Below are positions 10,441 through 21,735 of a DNA stretch of 50,648 nt, one piece after another. Both the position numbers and the translations under genes were made by a program. Below the pieces are notes generated by a model. That model was not told where the DNA came from and ran no database searches. It worked only from the letters and a program-made list of their open reading frames with translations. The DNA comes from Perkinsus olseni (Eukaryota; Perkinsozoa; Perkinsida), in NCBI GenBank assembly GCA_013115125.1, contig JABANN010000224.1:1-50648 (forward strand). The letters run 5' to 3'. Position 1 is the first letter of the stretch. The number at the start of each line of letters is the position of its first letter.

Positions 10441-11070
10441 CAGCGGGGGAAGGAGGAACGACTTCGTGCCTTCGTTTGAATATCCCTAACGGCGTAGTGT
10501 CATTTTTGATGTCATTTTTGATTTTCATGCTTGAGCGTCATTCTCTCGGTTTGATACCCGGGTCTATGTTGAAGCTGCTGAATTCGTGCCCGAGCGAGGT
10601 TTTCCAGTTCTTCGAGCTGCCGCGCTCTCTGGTCCTCCTCGTTACGTGGGAAAATTGTTTTACTAGGGCATAGTCCGGCGCGAATGCTCGGCGGAACGGC
10701 GAAATTGGTCATACTAAGGTATTATACTATAAAAATTCTTATGTTTACTACGCCGCTTAGGACTGAACTCATTGCCATCTAGGTCGAAAGAAAGGGCTGA
10801 CTTAAATAGAGGGGTGTGGCAAATCCATCGTGAGTGGATTTATCGCGAGCCTCTAACGGTCCATCACTGGGTTGACTGAGAAAGGACGGCCGTAGCTCGG
10901 CCCAAGCGAAGGTGCGCGTGCCGATGGTAGTACGCGAATACACTGAGGGGTCTCAAGGAGGTAAAAACAGACAGAAGAGTCGGGCAGACCTGCCAAAACT
11001 GGCCGCACGCCCTCACTGAGCATCGCTCAGGTGCGACCATTCGAGATATAGTGCTGATCATCGAGTAGCA
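10441..11070 (-). repeat. block T copy 1, downstream of S1
   Basis: This is a recurrent block lying downstream of five of the S genes (other copies near 12790-13360, 17040-17790, 24790-25300; a short one at 33515-33740). On the minus strand it holds a frame starting MISTISR and, further on, a charged coiled-coil-like stretch (RNEEDQRARQLEELENLA) that recurs as RNEEDQKEQQLEQL in copy 2. The frame is not kept open across the whole block between copies. It may be the remains of a third gene family with introns, or duplicated 3-prime flank. Confidence 0.5.
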
Positions 11071-11265
11071 CTGGCAGTAATGATACTGGGTAGGATCGAG
11101 ACTCGATCATCGAGTCGTAACCTCCTTGCAGAAGCGGGCGGCTTTCAATGTCGAATGCAAAATAGATGCTACAAAATTCTGCGGACGCCACCCTCAAGGT
11201 CTTTGACAGTCAAAGTTTGACTAACCTAAGATCATGAGGTGAGTAGGCCTCGAAGGGGAGCTCTT

Positions 11266-11991
11266 CTATTTCATTGGGTTGAGAGCTAAGGTCCTCGTTC
11301 CTCCCCCTTGAAGATGCAGGTAGACCCTTTCTGGCGTAGCTGAGAGTACAAAAAAGGAAGGAGTACCTCCCGTCGGCAGGTCCGATCCTGGACAACTTTC
11401 CGCCACACCGCGGATGAAGCTTGCGTAGGTTGCATCAGCGCCAGGTAGAAAATTAATATTGGTTCTCTCGCCGACGATTAGATCACTGAATCGGCGGCCG
11501 TGGGAAGCATGTCTACATTCGAAGTCTAGAAACACGTCTGTAGGAGAGATCGTCAAAATCAATTTGAAACTGTCGTCTCCGTCATAGACGTATGTCCCCG
11601 GGACCAGAGGTAGGGCTCTTCTAGAAAATGTAACCTCTTCCCCTGCGAGTTGAGTCTTGAAAGAGGACTCGTCGTACGGAGACAGAACGGTCAATTCACC
11701 ATCTTGCATCTGGACTTCCGGGAAAGCATTAGTCATCACTCTCTCGAAGCGGCCGAAGTTTGGATATTCAACAGTGTAATCACCAGGTTCTCCTTCGACA
11801 GAATAGCCAATCTTGACCCTGACCGGTTGCTCGCCACGCCCCTCGAACTCCCACGACATAAAGCCATCCGACACAGAAGCTCGCATGTTGAGGGACGACG
11901 TTGACGCCACGTATTCTCCAACGAACTGAGCACTCGTAGTCACCAGAGCTAGAGCGGCGATGGAGAACCAAGTCGCAACGGGTTTTACCAT
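11266..11991 (-). CDS. S1: secreted protein, 241 aa, unknown family
   Basis: Single-exon frame. The N-terminus MVKPVATWFSIAALALVTTSA is a classic signal peptide with likely cleavage before QFVGEY. The mature part of about 220 aa is mostly beta-like with only two cysteines (one in DFECRH, one in AESCPGSD), which could form a single disulfide. Conserved family landmarks are FGRFERVMTNAFPEVQMQDG, PLVPGTYVYDGDDSF and SCPGSDLPTGGTPSFFVLSA. S5 has the same length and landmarks, which supports both start and stop. I recognise no known domain. A secreted or vacuolar role is inferred from the signal peptide only. Confidence 0.8.
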   Translation of the reverse strand: MVKPVATWFSIAALALVTTSAQFVGEYVASTSSLNMRASVSDGFMSWEFEGRGEQPVRVKIGYSVEGEPGDYTVEYPNFGRFERVMTNAFPEVQMQDGELTVLSPYDESSFKTQLAGEEVTFSRRALPLVPGTYVYDGDDSFKLILTISPTDVFLDFECRHASHGRRFSDLIVGERTNINFLPGADATYASFIRGVAESCPGSDLPTGGTPSFFVLSATPERVYLHLQGGGTRTLALNPMK

Positions 11992-12780
11992 TGAGAGAGT
12001 GGACTGGCTGTATAAAAAGAAGCTTCTAAAAATGAAGGAACGCAGAAGTCTTCCGCCGGAAGAGCAGATAAATTGAATCGGAAATGGGGTCCGTTATGTA
12101 CCTCAAACGTGAGAGAAATAGCGGGAAGTATGCAGTGGATGTAATGTGCAACTCGTCGCTCGGGCCTGATGTTAGGCAGAGAAAGAATCATTTATCCAGT
12201 TTGGCCTGTCTTCCGCGACTCAATAATCGATCGTGTCACACTGTAAGGGCTAGCTCGCACGCATAAGCTTGTGCGCCACCCATGCGCACTGGTCATAGCA
12301 ATTGAACGACATAACTGCCCTTCCCGGGTAAGTCAACAACAAGGACAATGACAGATAGTTTGCGTACAGGTCGCAAATGTCATAGATCCCCAATCGCAGT
12401 ATTTTTTTTATGACCCCGACACGGGGGAAAATGACATTTAGAGAGAGAGCAATGAGAGACAACGATGGGGACAGCCGGCGTGACAACCGGCAGCGACGCT
12501 AGCTACTAGTGGCTAGCCAATAGGACATCAGGACCCTCCCCAAGGGTCGCAGATCATGCCCCCACTCGACGCGATCCCCCATCGCCTCGACCGTCGATGG
12601 ACTACGGAGTGTACCTCTACCAGTGACTACTAGATGCTAGAAGCCTGGCGGCCGTCCCCCACCAACTTCCGGATGGACTCCGTCCGCACGTTGGCACGCA
12701 GTGTGACACTCGTGGTGACAGCGACACCGTGACACCAGACTGGTGTCACCAGTGTCTTCCCATCTCCATTGTCCCCATCG
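11992..12780 (-). promoter_or_regulatory. block U copy 1: S1 upstream region
   Basis: This is the roughly 750-bp region upstream of S1, repeated upstream of S2, S3, S4 and S5. Close to the start codon, on the minus strand, is a conserved AT-rich TTTTTATA-type element about 20 bp upstream of the ATG. The conserved distal half (near 12480-12740) contains GTGACA/GTGTCA-rich sequence. I infer that it carries the S promoter. A 10-bp-arm palindrome at 12729-12749 is absent from copy 2. Confidence 0.5.
12729..12749. repeat. perfect palindrome, 10-bp arms, 1-nt centre
   Basis: Arms 12729-12738 and 12740-12749 flank a single A. The sister block (around 14890-14920) runs GTGACGCCAGTGTC without the extra bases, so the palindrome looks like an insertion. 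Confidence 0.9.
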
Positions 12781-12789
12781 TGTCACGAC

Positions 12790-13360
12790 TTTGTACCTTC
12801 GTTTAGATATCCCCAATGGCGTAGTGTCATTGGCGTTTGATACCCGGGTCTATCTTGAAGCTGCTGAGTTCGCGCCCGAGCGAGGTTTTCAGTTGTTCGA
12901 GCTGCTGCTCTTTCTGGTCCTCCTCGTTACGTGGAGAATTTCTTTTACTAAGGCATATTTCGGCGCGAATGCTCGGCGGCAAGGCGAAATTGGTCCTACT
13001 AAGGTATAATAATTTTTATGTTTACTACTCCGCTTAGAACTGAACTCATTGCCATCTAGGTCTAAAGAAAGGACTGTCTTAAATAGAGGGGATGTGGAAG
13101 ACCCACCATGAGTGGATCTATCCCGGGCCTCTAACGACCCATCACTGAGTTGACTGCGAAAGAACGGCCATAGCTCGGCCCGAGCAAAGGTACGCGTGCC
13201 GACGGTAGTACGCGAACACACTGGGGCCCCCAGTCTGGGGGGTCTCGAGGGGGTAAAAACAGACAGACGAGTCGGGTGGACCGACCACAACTGGCTGCAC
13301 GACCGCACTGAGCATTGCTCAGGTACGACCACTCGAGATATAGTGCTGATCATCGAGTAG
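12790..13360 (-). repeat. block T copy 2, with a 154-codon frame
   Basis: The longest open version of block T: minus-strand frame 12889-13353, starting MISTISRVVVPEQCSVRS. The middle part (AELWPFFRSQLSDGSLEARD) is recognisable in copies 1 and 4 in a different frame relative to the start. A palindromic insertion at 13220-13234 lies between the two parts. The different relative frame argues against one continuous exon. Confidence 0.45.
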
Positions 13361-13522
13361 CACTGGCAGTAATGATGATGAGTAGGATCGGCTCATAACC
13401 TCCTTGCCGAAGCGGGGCTCCCCAATGTCGGATACAAAATAGACGCTACAAAATTCTGCAAACGCCAGCCTCAAGGTGTTTGACTAACCAAAGATCAGGA
13501 GGTGAGTAGGCCTCGGAGTGGG

Positions 13523-14198
13523 TCAGTTCCAGTTCATTTCCTCGAGAGCCAAGGTTCTCGTTTCTACCCCTTGCAGATGCAGGTAGACTCTTTCCGGCGT
13601 AGCGGAGAATAAATAGAAGGATGGAGTCCCACCCGTCGGCAGGTCAGATCCTGGACAACTTTCCGCCACACCGCGGATGAAGCTTGCGTAGGTTGCATCA
13701 GCGCCTGGTAGAAAATTAATATTGGTTCTCTCGCCGACGATAAAATTGCTGAGAGATCGTCAAAATCAATTTGAAACTGTCGTCTCCGTCATAGACGTAG
13801 GTACCCGGGACCAGAGGTAGGGCTCTTCTGAGAAAGAATACTTCTTCCCCTTCGAGCAGGGTCGTGAAAGCGGTCAAGCCGTACGCAGCGAGAACGGTCA
13901 AGTCACCATTTAGCATCTGGACTTCCGGAAAAGCATTAGTCATCAGTCTCTCGAAGCGGCCGAAGTTTGGATAGTAAACAGTGTAATCACCATCGTCTTT
14001 GAAGACAGGATATCCAATCTCGACCGAGACCGGCTGCTCGCCACGCCCGTCGAACTGCCATACCGGAAGTTCATCCGACACAGAAGCTCGTATGCTGAGG
14101 GACGACGTTGTAGCCACGTAATCTCCAACGAACTGAGCTCTCGTAGTCACCAGAGCTTGAGCGGCGATAATGAACCAGGTCGCGACGGGTTTCACCAT
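13523..14198 (-). pseudogene. S2: damaged secreted-protein gene
   Basis: A homologue of S1 with an intact signal peptide (MVKPVATWFIIAAQALVTTRA) and N-terminal half. A deletion of about 56 bp after LILTIS removes the segment that contains the first cysteine in S1 and shifts the frame, so the ORF ends about 10 codons later. The rest of the gene, through LALEEMNWN and the stop, is still readable in another frame. The start is placed at MVKPV because it is shared by the family; the longer upstream extension of the frame is not conserved. Confidence 0.75.
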
Positions 14199-14950
14199 TG
14201 AGAAAGTGGACTGGCTATATAAAAAGTAGCTTCTAAAAATGCAGGAGCGCGGGATTCTTCCGCCGGAAGAGCAGAGAAATCGAATCGGGGGGGGGGGAAG
14301 GGCGACTCTGTTATGTTCCTCAAAGAAAGGTGAGACAAATAGCACAAAGGATGCAGTGGATGTAATGTGCAACTCGTTGCTCGTAGCCGATGTTAGGCAG
14401 GGAAAAAATTATTCATCCAGTTTGGCCTGTTCTACGCGACTCAATAATCGATCGTGTCACACTGTACGGGCTAACCGGCACGCAGAAACTTGTGCGCCAC
14501 CCATGCGCACTGGTCATAGCGATTCAATGACGTAACTTCCCTTCCCGGTGAGTCAACAAAAGAGCCAATGAAAGCTAGTTTGCATACTTGATGCGAAAAC
14601 CCTAAATTCCCAACCGCGGCATTTTTTGCCACGCTGACACGGGAGAAAATGACATTTAGAGAGAGAGAGGAATGAGAGACAACGATGGGGGCAACCGGCG
14701 TGACAACCGGCAGCGACGCTAGCTACTAGTGGCTAGCAAATAGGACAATCCTCTATCGTCTCGACCGCCGACGAAGGACATCGGATTTACTGCGATTACT
14801 AGATTCTAGGCGTCCAGCGGCCGGCATTCACCGAATTACGGATGGACTCTGTCCGGACGTTGGCACCGTTGTCAAACTCGTGGTGACGGCGACAACGTGA
14901 CGCCAGTGTCTTCCCATCTCCATTGTCCCCATCGTGTCTCCTTTGCAGCT
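14199..14950 (-). promoter_or_regulatory. block U copy 2: S2 upstream region
   Basis: A close copy of 11992-12780, including the AT-rich element near the start codon and the conserved distal part. It has a run of about ten G at 14286-14296. It separates S2 from a divergent set of Z-derived sequences. Confidence 0.5.
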
Positions 14951-15059
14951 TACGCCGTTAAGAGGATCTCCTCAGTCATTTATCCGCTGATAGCACTCGT
15001 TTGCCTTAGCGTCTGAAGGATAGTCTTGAGCTTAGCGGTTTTGAACCGCAGGAAGTCCT

Positions 15060-15420
15060 CATAAGGAAGTCTGAAGGAAGTCCTTCAGGCTATGGAGACC
15101 GATAATATGAATCATGCGGTGGGGAGCGTACCCGGTGATAAAATTTAAACTCTACATGGGGAGCGGTTCTCGTGAGATCCCTGCTGCATTTCTGGTTCTC
15201 GCTGTTTGGAGGTTTTGACTGCGATTCACGTTATTGGCATTGGAGTATCTGAGTGACCGATTTGACTATCCCCTGGCGTGGCCGCATTCTCTCTGATCTT
15301 GGTTTCGGCGTCAGTCGGTGTGGGCGGAGGAGCCTCTCAGAGAGTTCTCTAGACCTCTCAGAATCCAGTGACAGATTCCTAGTCGGGAGGCCCGAGTAAG
15401 TGCAGCCCTCCCTGTCAACT
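15060..15420 (+). pseudogene. orphan copy of the last ZZ-B exons
   Basis: This resembles 8150-8500, covering the penultimate and last exons. The last-exon part reads SVWAEEPLREF and then stops early. There are no upstream Z exons. It is a second tail duplicate after 9011-9165. Confidence 0.65.
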
Positions 15421-15479
15421 CTTTCGTTCGCTGATTCTGCCTTCTCTAATCCTGGTAGGCTCATTGCTGCCAAGTGGAC

Positions 15480-16090
15480 CAATCTCATTTCGATTCGGTC
15501 GAAATCGTATTATTCGCATCAGCTTCATTCAATATAGTCCAATCGCGCTTTGCCAAGACTTCTCATCCAAAGAGTTAGTTAAATTCTCTGTGAGGGTGCC
15601 GCTTCGTTCTGCCAGCGGACTTATCTGTGGCCTGAGGGGATCAGTCCGTTGGGGCAGTGTAATTGCGCCCTCTTCGAAATATCGGAAACCATGTTCATCA
15701 TGAACCATCTATCGTTTCGAACGGAACGGCTCTCATTGAAGAAGTACGTACGAGACCGGACTTCGATCGGTCGACGCTCGTTAGCGCTGTTGGCCTATTT
15801 CATGGAGGTTTCCACGCTCTCGAATCGTCTTGAGTCGGACAGGATGTCGCTTGATGCTCTGCAACGGGTCATCGGGTCGAATTTTCTCGGCCTCCGTTTG
15901 CTCGTTTTTCGTTTGTAAGAGGATGCCTTCTTAATCGTCACTGACGATTCGTCAGCGATGGTAAGCAGTTGCATTTGTATCTCTTACGGGCTTCCTGATT
16001 CTGTTGGGGTCTGGAGTCCGGACTCTGACCGCGTGTAGCATAGTCGATCCTTGCTATTGAGGTTTTCCTTGTAGGATGTGGTTGGTCATC
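15480..16090 (+). repeat. blocks P copy 3 and Q copy 2 upstream of ZZ-C
   Basis: 15480-15930 repeats the ZZ-D upstream region. 15950-16090 repeats block Q, including CTTACGGGCTTCCTGATTCTG and TAGCATAGTCGATCC, which recur before the PB1 exons at 24633 and 39394. The same P-Q junction is found at 9690, so this junction was itself duplicated. Confidence 0.6.
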
Positions 16091-16895
16091 ATGTTTGCCG
16101 AGCCCCTCTTCATCCTCAAGCTCCGCTACAGCGCCAAGTCTCTGCGTTGCCGCTGTCCTCTGGAGACTGTCAAGGCCGTCAGCGACTTGTACAGGTGAGA
16201 AAACTCCTCAGTGGTAGCTGTGCGGTTCCATCCTTGACCCTCAGTCTGATCGAGGAGGCCTGGCCGGCATTACATGGGTCTAATTACACCGTGCAAGACT
16301 TGCACTGCAAGTTCATAAGGGCACTGATTCATCCTCGTACGCTGAAGGCACCAAGAATGGCACTCTGCTCCACAGTCATGGTGTGATGCATGCTGGGTCT
16401 CCCAAGGAGCTTCGGCTGAACGTTAAAGGTGGTCCTGAAGCTATCCCGGTGAAAAGCCGCTCCTCGAGCCCTCCGAAGCCTATGGACGGCCATACAGTTG
16501 CTGTTCTGCACTTGGACAGCTGCCACGGCTGCGGGTTGGCACCGATTATCGGACGTTAGTAGGCCCGGCCACTCGATTTTTAGTGTTGCACAATCCTGTC
16601 TCCCTCTGTTACAGATGCTCAACCTGCTCGAACTTCGTGTTCTGTTCCCGTTGTTATGAGCACCATGATCAGAGCCTCACACTCACAGTGGTCGGTCTAG
16701 CCGTCAATGGGATTATCCCATTATCCCATCATCTCAACTGTCCCATTGGGATATGGGACAGTTGAGATGATGCTGCCGTATGTGAGGGATTCTTAGTAAC
16801 AAGTAAGTAGCCCGTAATACGGGAGATGCGTAGTGTTGGTTCCGCATCATGGCCAGCCTGGCCACGACATGACCGTGGCCAGTCGCGGGAAAGTG
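16091..16895 (+). pseudogene. ZZ-C: truncated PB1-ZZ gene
   Basis: Exon 1 is intact and PB1-like (MFAEPLFILKLRYSAKSLRC). Exon 2 begins LIEEAWPALHGSNYTVQ as in ZZ-G, then carries small indels that put it out of frame. The ZZ halves (CHGCGLAPIIGR and RCSTCSNFVFCSRC) remain readable. A 20-bp hairpin has been inserted at 16727-16772 relative to G, and similarity stops soon after. The middle and C-terminal ZZ units are missing; block T copy 3 follows. Confidence 0.75.
16727..16772. repeat. 20-bp inverted repeat with 6-nt loop inside ZZ-C
   Basis: Arms 16727-16746 and 16753-16772 are exact reverse complements. ZZ-G has only the right arm at the equivalent site (about 39997-40022), so the left arm is an inverted copy of the adjacent sequence. 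Confidence 0.95.
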
Positions 16896-17039
16896 TATCA
16901 CAAAAAACTTCGTGGTAGTTCTCGTGAAAACCCGGTCGTCCACACTGAGATCCCCCTGGAAACGCTTCGCATGCACCTTCAGTTCCTTTTCACCTCCCAC
17001 GAAGTTGCCGTTGAAAACCAGTGCCTCCGGGCTCGAACG

Positions 17040-17790
17040 ACTTTGTACCTTCGTTCAAACACCCCCCCCCCCACCATGTTTTCGAGTTTCTGGATATCCG
17101 AATTCATGTCAGACTGGCTCCATGGTACCCGAAGCAGCGTTCCCCTAACGATCATATCAACCTTGCGTTTGGTAACCCGGTCTACCTTAAAACCGCTGAG
17201 TTGCCGCCGAGCGAGTCCTGCAATTCTTCGAGCTGCCGCTCTTTTTGGTCCTCCTCGTTACGTGAGAAATTTGTTTTGCTTGAGCTGCTTTAGTAGAGCA
17301 CATTAGGGCACGGATGCTCAGCGGTAATGCCCAGTTGATCTTACTAAATATTTATATCTAAATGTTTACTACGCCGCTTAGGACTGAACTCATTGCCACC
17401 TGGGTCTAAAGAAAGGACTGTCTTGAATAGAGGGGGTGTGGAAGACCCACCATGAGTGGATCTATCCCGGGCCTCTAACGACCCATCACTGATTTGACTG
17501 ACAAAGAACGGCCATAGCTCGGCCCGAGCAGAAGTACAGTGCCGGCGGGAGTATGCGAAGACACCGAGGCGGTGATGGGGCGGAAAGATTCAGACGAGTC
17601 GGTCACCACGACTAGCGCACACGACCTCACTGAGCATTGCTTAGGTGTGACCATCTGAGATATAGTGCTGGTGATTAGCACTTGCAGTAATAATAATGGG
17701 TAGAACCGCGTCATAACCTCCTTGCAGAAGTGGACGGTTACCAGTGTGAAGTACAAAATAGATGCCACAAGATTCTGCAAATGCCAGCCT
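17040..17790 (-). repeat. block T copy 3, downstream of S3
   Basis: Same layout as the other T blocks: a coiled-coil-like NEEDQKERQLEEL stretch on the minus strand near 17220-17270, a THGG-type segment near 17440, and a short frame ending at 17475. No continuous gene is apparent. Confidence 0.45.
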
Positions 17791-17849
17791 CAAAATGTTC
17801 GCCCATTCAAAGGTCATGAGGTAAGGAGGCTACGGAGTAGAGCGAGCCT

Positions 17850-18525
17850 TTATTTACACTGGAATTTGTTGAGAGCCAAGGTCCTCGTTTTGTGCCCTTG
17901 CAGATGCAGGTAGACTCTATCTTTAGTAGCTGAGAATACATAAAAGGAAGGAGTACCCCCCGTCGGCAGGTCAGATCCTGGACAACTCTCCGCCACATCG
18001 CGGATGAAGCTTGCGTAGTCTGCATTTGCGCCCTTTAAAAACTGAATGTTGGTTCTCTCGCCGTCCTCAAAATCACCGAATCGTTCTCCGCGAGCGGCAT
18101 CTCGAAATCTGATGTTCAGAAAGACGCTTGGAATATTCCCAGTATCCACCTCCAAGGTCACTTGCATGTCACCGTCGTCGAAGAGGTATGTACCCGGTCT
18201 CAGAGGAAGGGCCTTTCTGAGAAAGAATACCTCTTCCCCTTCGAGTAAAGTCTTGAAAAAGATCTCGTCGTACGGAGCCAAATGTTTCAAGTCGTCATCT
18301 CTTATTTGGACGCCCGGAAAAGTTTCAGTGATCAACTTTTTGAAGGGGCCGAAGTCTGAATGATCAACAGAGTAATCACCAGTCGAAGTCTAATTCGACG
18401 GAACCAGCAGACACAGAAGCTCGTATGGAAAAGGACGACGTAGACGCGAAGTATTCTCCAATGAATTGAGCGCTTGCAGTCACCAGAGTGTGGATTATGA
18501 GCCAAGTCGCGACGGTTTTCACCAT
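17850..18525 (-). pseudogene. S3: damaged secreted-protein gene
   Basis: The signal peptide (MVKTVATWLIIHTLVTASA) and the start of the mature part are in one frame, which ends after VELDFDW. The remainder, from TGDYSVDHSDFG to LALNKFQCK, continues in another frame. Compared with S4 about 60 bp are missing at the junction. The downstream part keeps all family landmarks (SCPGSDLPTGGTPSF). It could be rescued only by an unrecognised intron, for which I see no good splice sites. Confidence 0.7.
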
Positions 18526-19300
18526 TGGGAGAGTAGAGTAGTAGAAAAAAGTAGCTCTTAAAAATGAAGGAGCGCCCACGAGCAAATGAATTGATTCAGG
18601 GGGGTTCGTTATGTGCCTCAGAGAGAGCTGAGAAAAATAGCGGGAAGGATGATATGTGCAACTCGAAGCTTGTAGCCGATGTGACGGAAAGGAAACAATA
18701 ATCTATCCAGTTCGGTCCCTTTCCCGCTACCGAATAATCGATCACGCCGCACTGTCCGGGCTAGCTCGCACGCATAAACTTGGGCGCCACCCTTGCGCAC
18801 TGGTCATAGTAATTGAACGACATAACTACCCTGTCCGATTGAGGCAACTGGAAAGACAATGGCTGATAGTTTGCATACGGGCCGTAAAGATCATAGATCC
18901 CCAACCGCAGCATTTGCTACGCCGACACGCCGTGTCGGACACGGGGGAACAGGACATTTATGGAAAAAGTACATCGGGGGACAACCATGGGTACAACCGG
19001 CGTGACACCGGGGGTGACGCTAGTGAATGGGACATCTGGACCCGAACCTAGGGTCGTAGATCATGCCCCCGCTCGAGGCAATCCCCTATCGCCACGGGCC
19101 CTCCGTCGATGTACTACGGAGTGCACCTCTACCAGTGGCTTCTTGATACTAGTAAGTCTGGCGGGCGACCTCCACCAAGTTCCAGATAGGCTGCGTCCGC
19201 AAGTTTTGCACCCACTGTGACACCTGGTGACGACGTCACTGTCTTCCCGCCTCCATTGTCCCCATCCTGTCTCCTCTGCAACCTACGTCTTTGATAGCAA
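18526..19300 (-). promoter_or_regulatory. block U copy 3: S3 upstream region, divergent to ZZ-D
   Basis: A copy of the S upstream block, with an 8-bp-arm palindrome at 18922-18938 that copies 1 and 5 lack. Together with block P (19420-19760) it forms the 1.2-kb divergent interval between S3 and ZZ-D. Confidence 0.5.
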
Positions 19301-19419
19301 TCCCTCAGTTATCGGCTGACAGCACTCGTTTTTCTTAGCGTCTGAGGGGTAGGATACGGCTCAACGGTTCTGAATCGGAGCTATTCCAGGCAGTCCTCGA
19401 GTGAAGCAATCCTGGTCGG

Positions 19420-19760
19420 ATTCGGTCCTTTATCAACAACCTATTGAGTATCATCCAATCGCGTATTTTCAAGACTTTTTACTCAACGAGTCAGCTAATT
19501 TCTCTTTACTTGCGCCTTTGTCGAGTTATCGTTTAACCATGTTTATTATGAGTAAAACCATCAGTTGTTCCGAACGAAATCCACTTTATCGAAGAAGTAC
19601 GTACGAGACCGGGCTTCTATTGGTGGACGCTTATCAGCGCTGTTGGCGTATTTCACGGAGCTTCCCACACTCTCGCATCGTGTTGAGTCGGAGAGGATGT
19701 CGCTTGCTGCTCTGCAACAAGTCCTATGGTCCAGGTCTTTCTCTCCGTTTCCTTTCCCAT
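19420..19760 (+). promoter_or_regulatory. block P copy 4: upstream region of ZZ-D
   Basis: The only P copy directly joined to a PB1 exon. The frame of exon 1 stays open through it from 19401, so translation could start further upstream; MKEDAFF at 19761 is the start that matches the exon-1 length of other copies. Confidence 0.45.
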
Positions 19761-21735
19761 ATGAAAGAGGATGCCTTCTTCATCGTTAAGCTCGTCTATG
19801 GGAAGGAGTCCCTCCAGTGTAGGTGCCCGGAGAGAACAGTTCACAGTGTTGGAGAGCTCCATAGGTAACAAGCAGCCCTGTTGTGAATCGGAGCGTGCTT
19901 TTCCTGTCTCAGGTTGATACAGGAGGCATGGCCGAGTCTGAAGTCGATCCCCTACAAGGTGGCTTTCCGTGGCGGTCAAGACCTAGACACCTGGGCACAT
20001 GACTACCCCACTTCGGGTCTGCTCTCGGAAGGGCTCGCTGACCTGGTGTATATGTTCCCTCGGTTGAAGCTCCGTGTCACGGCGTCGCAGAAAGTGAAAG
20101 TATCTTCGAGTCCGAAGAATAAACCACAACCAATGGATGGCCATAAGCCTGCTTCCATCCACTTGCAGAGCTGCCAGGGCTGCCAGATGTTCCCTATTGT
20201 GGGACGGAGGTAGGCGCGACTGCGTCATGAACAGAGCAACTGGGTTTCGTCAGTTTCAACTGCACGACCTGCCCTTCGGGGGTGCTCTGTGCATGGTGTT
20301 TTGATGATCATGATAAGAGCCATACCATAACACCACTAACTTTGTCCTTTGATGGGGTATGGGAAGGGAAGTTCCTCAAGCAGAACGCGCAAGATATGAT
20401 GGCCATTCTCAGAGAGAGGCACCGACCGTGGTCAGGGGACATAGTGAAGTGATTGAGGGCTCTGGAGGCTGGCAGCTTTCAGCTTTGTATTCGCCTCAGT
20501 TTCAATTCTATTCAAGGCGGGGAGAACCCACTTCCTTCGATGGTTGCTGAGGTCTTCTCCAAATCGGAGTCGCATCATGAAGCGATCGCCTCCACTCTAT
20601 GGGATGATGGGGAGGCCTTACTGTGCTACAGGCCGTACTGTCATGCTTCCAGGGCGTCAGCTCCTAGAATGCGGAAGTGAGTTTCCGACTTGACTCGGCT
20701 CGACTGGACCGACATGTCAGATTCCAGTGTGACGGCCGAGGAGATATCAACCTCTGCGACGCCTGCTTCATCCTGTGGGAGGATGATATCCTGAAGATAG
20801 CCTATAAATGCTCCAGGGTGTTGCTGGCGGGAGCTTGGAATCCAGCCGGGAAGGGTCCCTGGCGGCCAGTCCACTATGGTGTTACCTGCGGGGAGTGCGG
20901 AATGTGTCCAATCCGAGGGCGGAGGTGAGCAGGGGGAAGTGATGCTGTGGGAGCGTTCTCGGATGAATTATAGTTCTCAAGTTAGTTCCTGGTGGTGCGT
21001 CTGACCCTCCTTAGTGGACCTTATATAACCGGCAATGGGAATTGCTGTTTTACCGTCGTCACTTATGCGCGCCACTTCGCAGGTACCACTGCGACTTCTG
21101 TACGGAGCATGATCTATGCGAAGGGTGCTACACTGAGAAGGCCAATGCCAACCATAGAAATACTCATCTCTTCACTCTGGTGGTTAAGCCCATCAAGGTA
21201 TGGACGGTGCAGATAAGAGAGCCCAAGGGCACGCTGATGAGCACCATACCTTGTGAAAGGTGTGGTCAGCTTCCTACTGGAGGCGCTACGTAAGCCAGTG
21301 GGCTTCAAGGAGTACTCCAGCGGCTGTTTGCAGTAATATCTTTCGCTTCACTCAGTTACAGCACAGTAGCATTACCAGATTCCCACTACTGTCTGCCATG
21401 CTACCGCGAAGGACTTCGGTTCGAGGCGTTGTGTGTGCGGGGACCTTACAATGCCCAGTACTATCCTGTTAACAGAGGGGCTTTCAAGATACGCCAGAAA
21501 CAATTGGAAGCTCTGGAAAGTAGGAGTTGCGAGGGGTTTGATGTGATTGATCCCTCGTTGTTGCATCGCAGATTCGTTAGCAAGCTCGTGGCTGATGCAG
21601 CCGCTCGATAGGCAGTTGAACGGACAGGATCCCTACCCTCCCGAGGCAAACCATGCTCCTAACCCGGTGAGCGACTGGGCCGCTACTCATCTTCAGCAGG
21701 AGTCACTGTGGTTCTCTTCAGGTTTTATGGGCTGA
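19761..21735 (+). CDS. ZZ-D: PB1 + multi-ZZ zinc finger protein
   Basis: Exons 19761-19864, 19913-20209, 20254-20448, 20500-20676, 20721-20924, 21083-21289 and 21362-about 21534 join in frame. Exon lengths 104, 195, 177 and 207 equal those of ZZ-G. PB1 starts MKEDAFFIVKLVYGKESLQC. ZZ1 is CQGCQMFPIVGR joined to FNCTTCPSGVLCAWC. A degenerate ZZ follows (CYRPYC... joined to FQCDGRGDINLCDAC), then a canonical one (CGECGMCPIRGRR joined to YHCDFCTEHDLCEGC) and a final CERCGQLPTGGAT unit with HYCLPC. The 3-prime end is less sure: a last exon from about 21612 would end QESLWFSSGFMG, unlike the B/E/G tail. Confidence 0.68.

Noticed and set aside
14286-14296. Poly-G run as a regulatory quadruplex
   Set aside because: A single homopolymer run, not four spaced G-tracts; likely simple-sequence slippage.
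13716-14372. Longer N-terminal extension of the S2 frame (start at 14372)
   Set aside because: The family start MVKPVATWF at 14198 follows a conserved untranslated region; the extension is not conserved in S1, S3, S4 or S5 and would hide the signal peptide.
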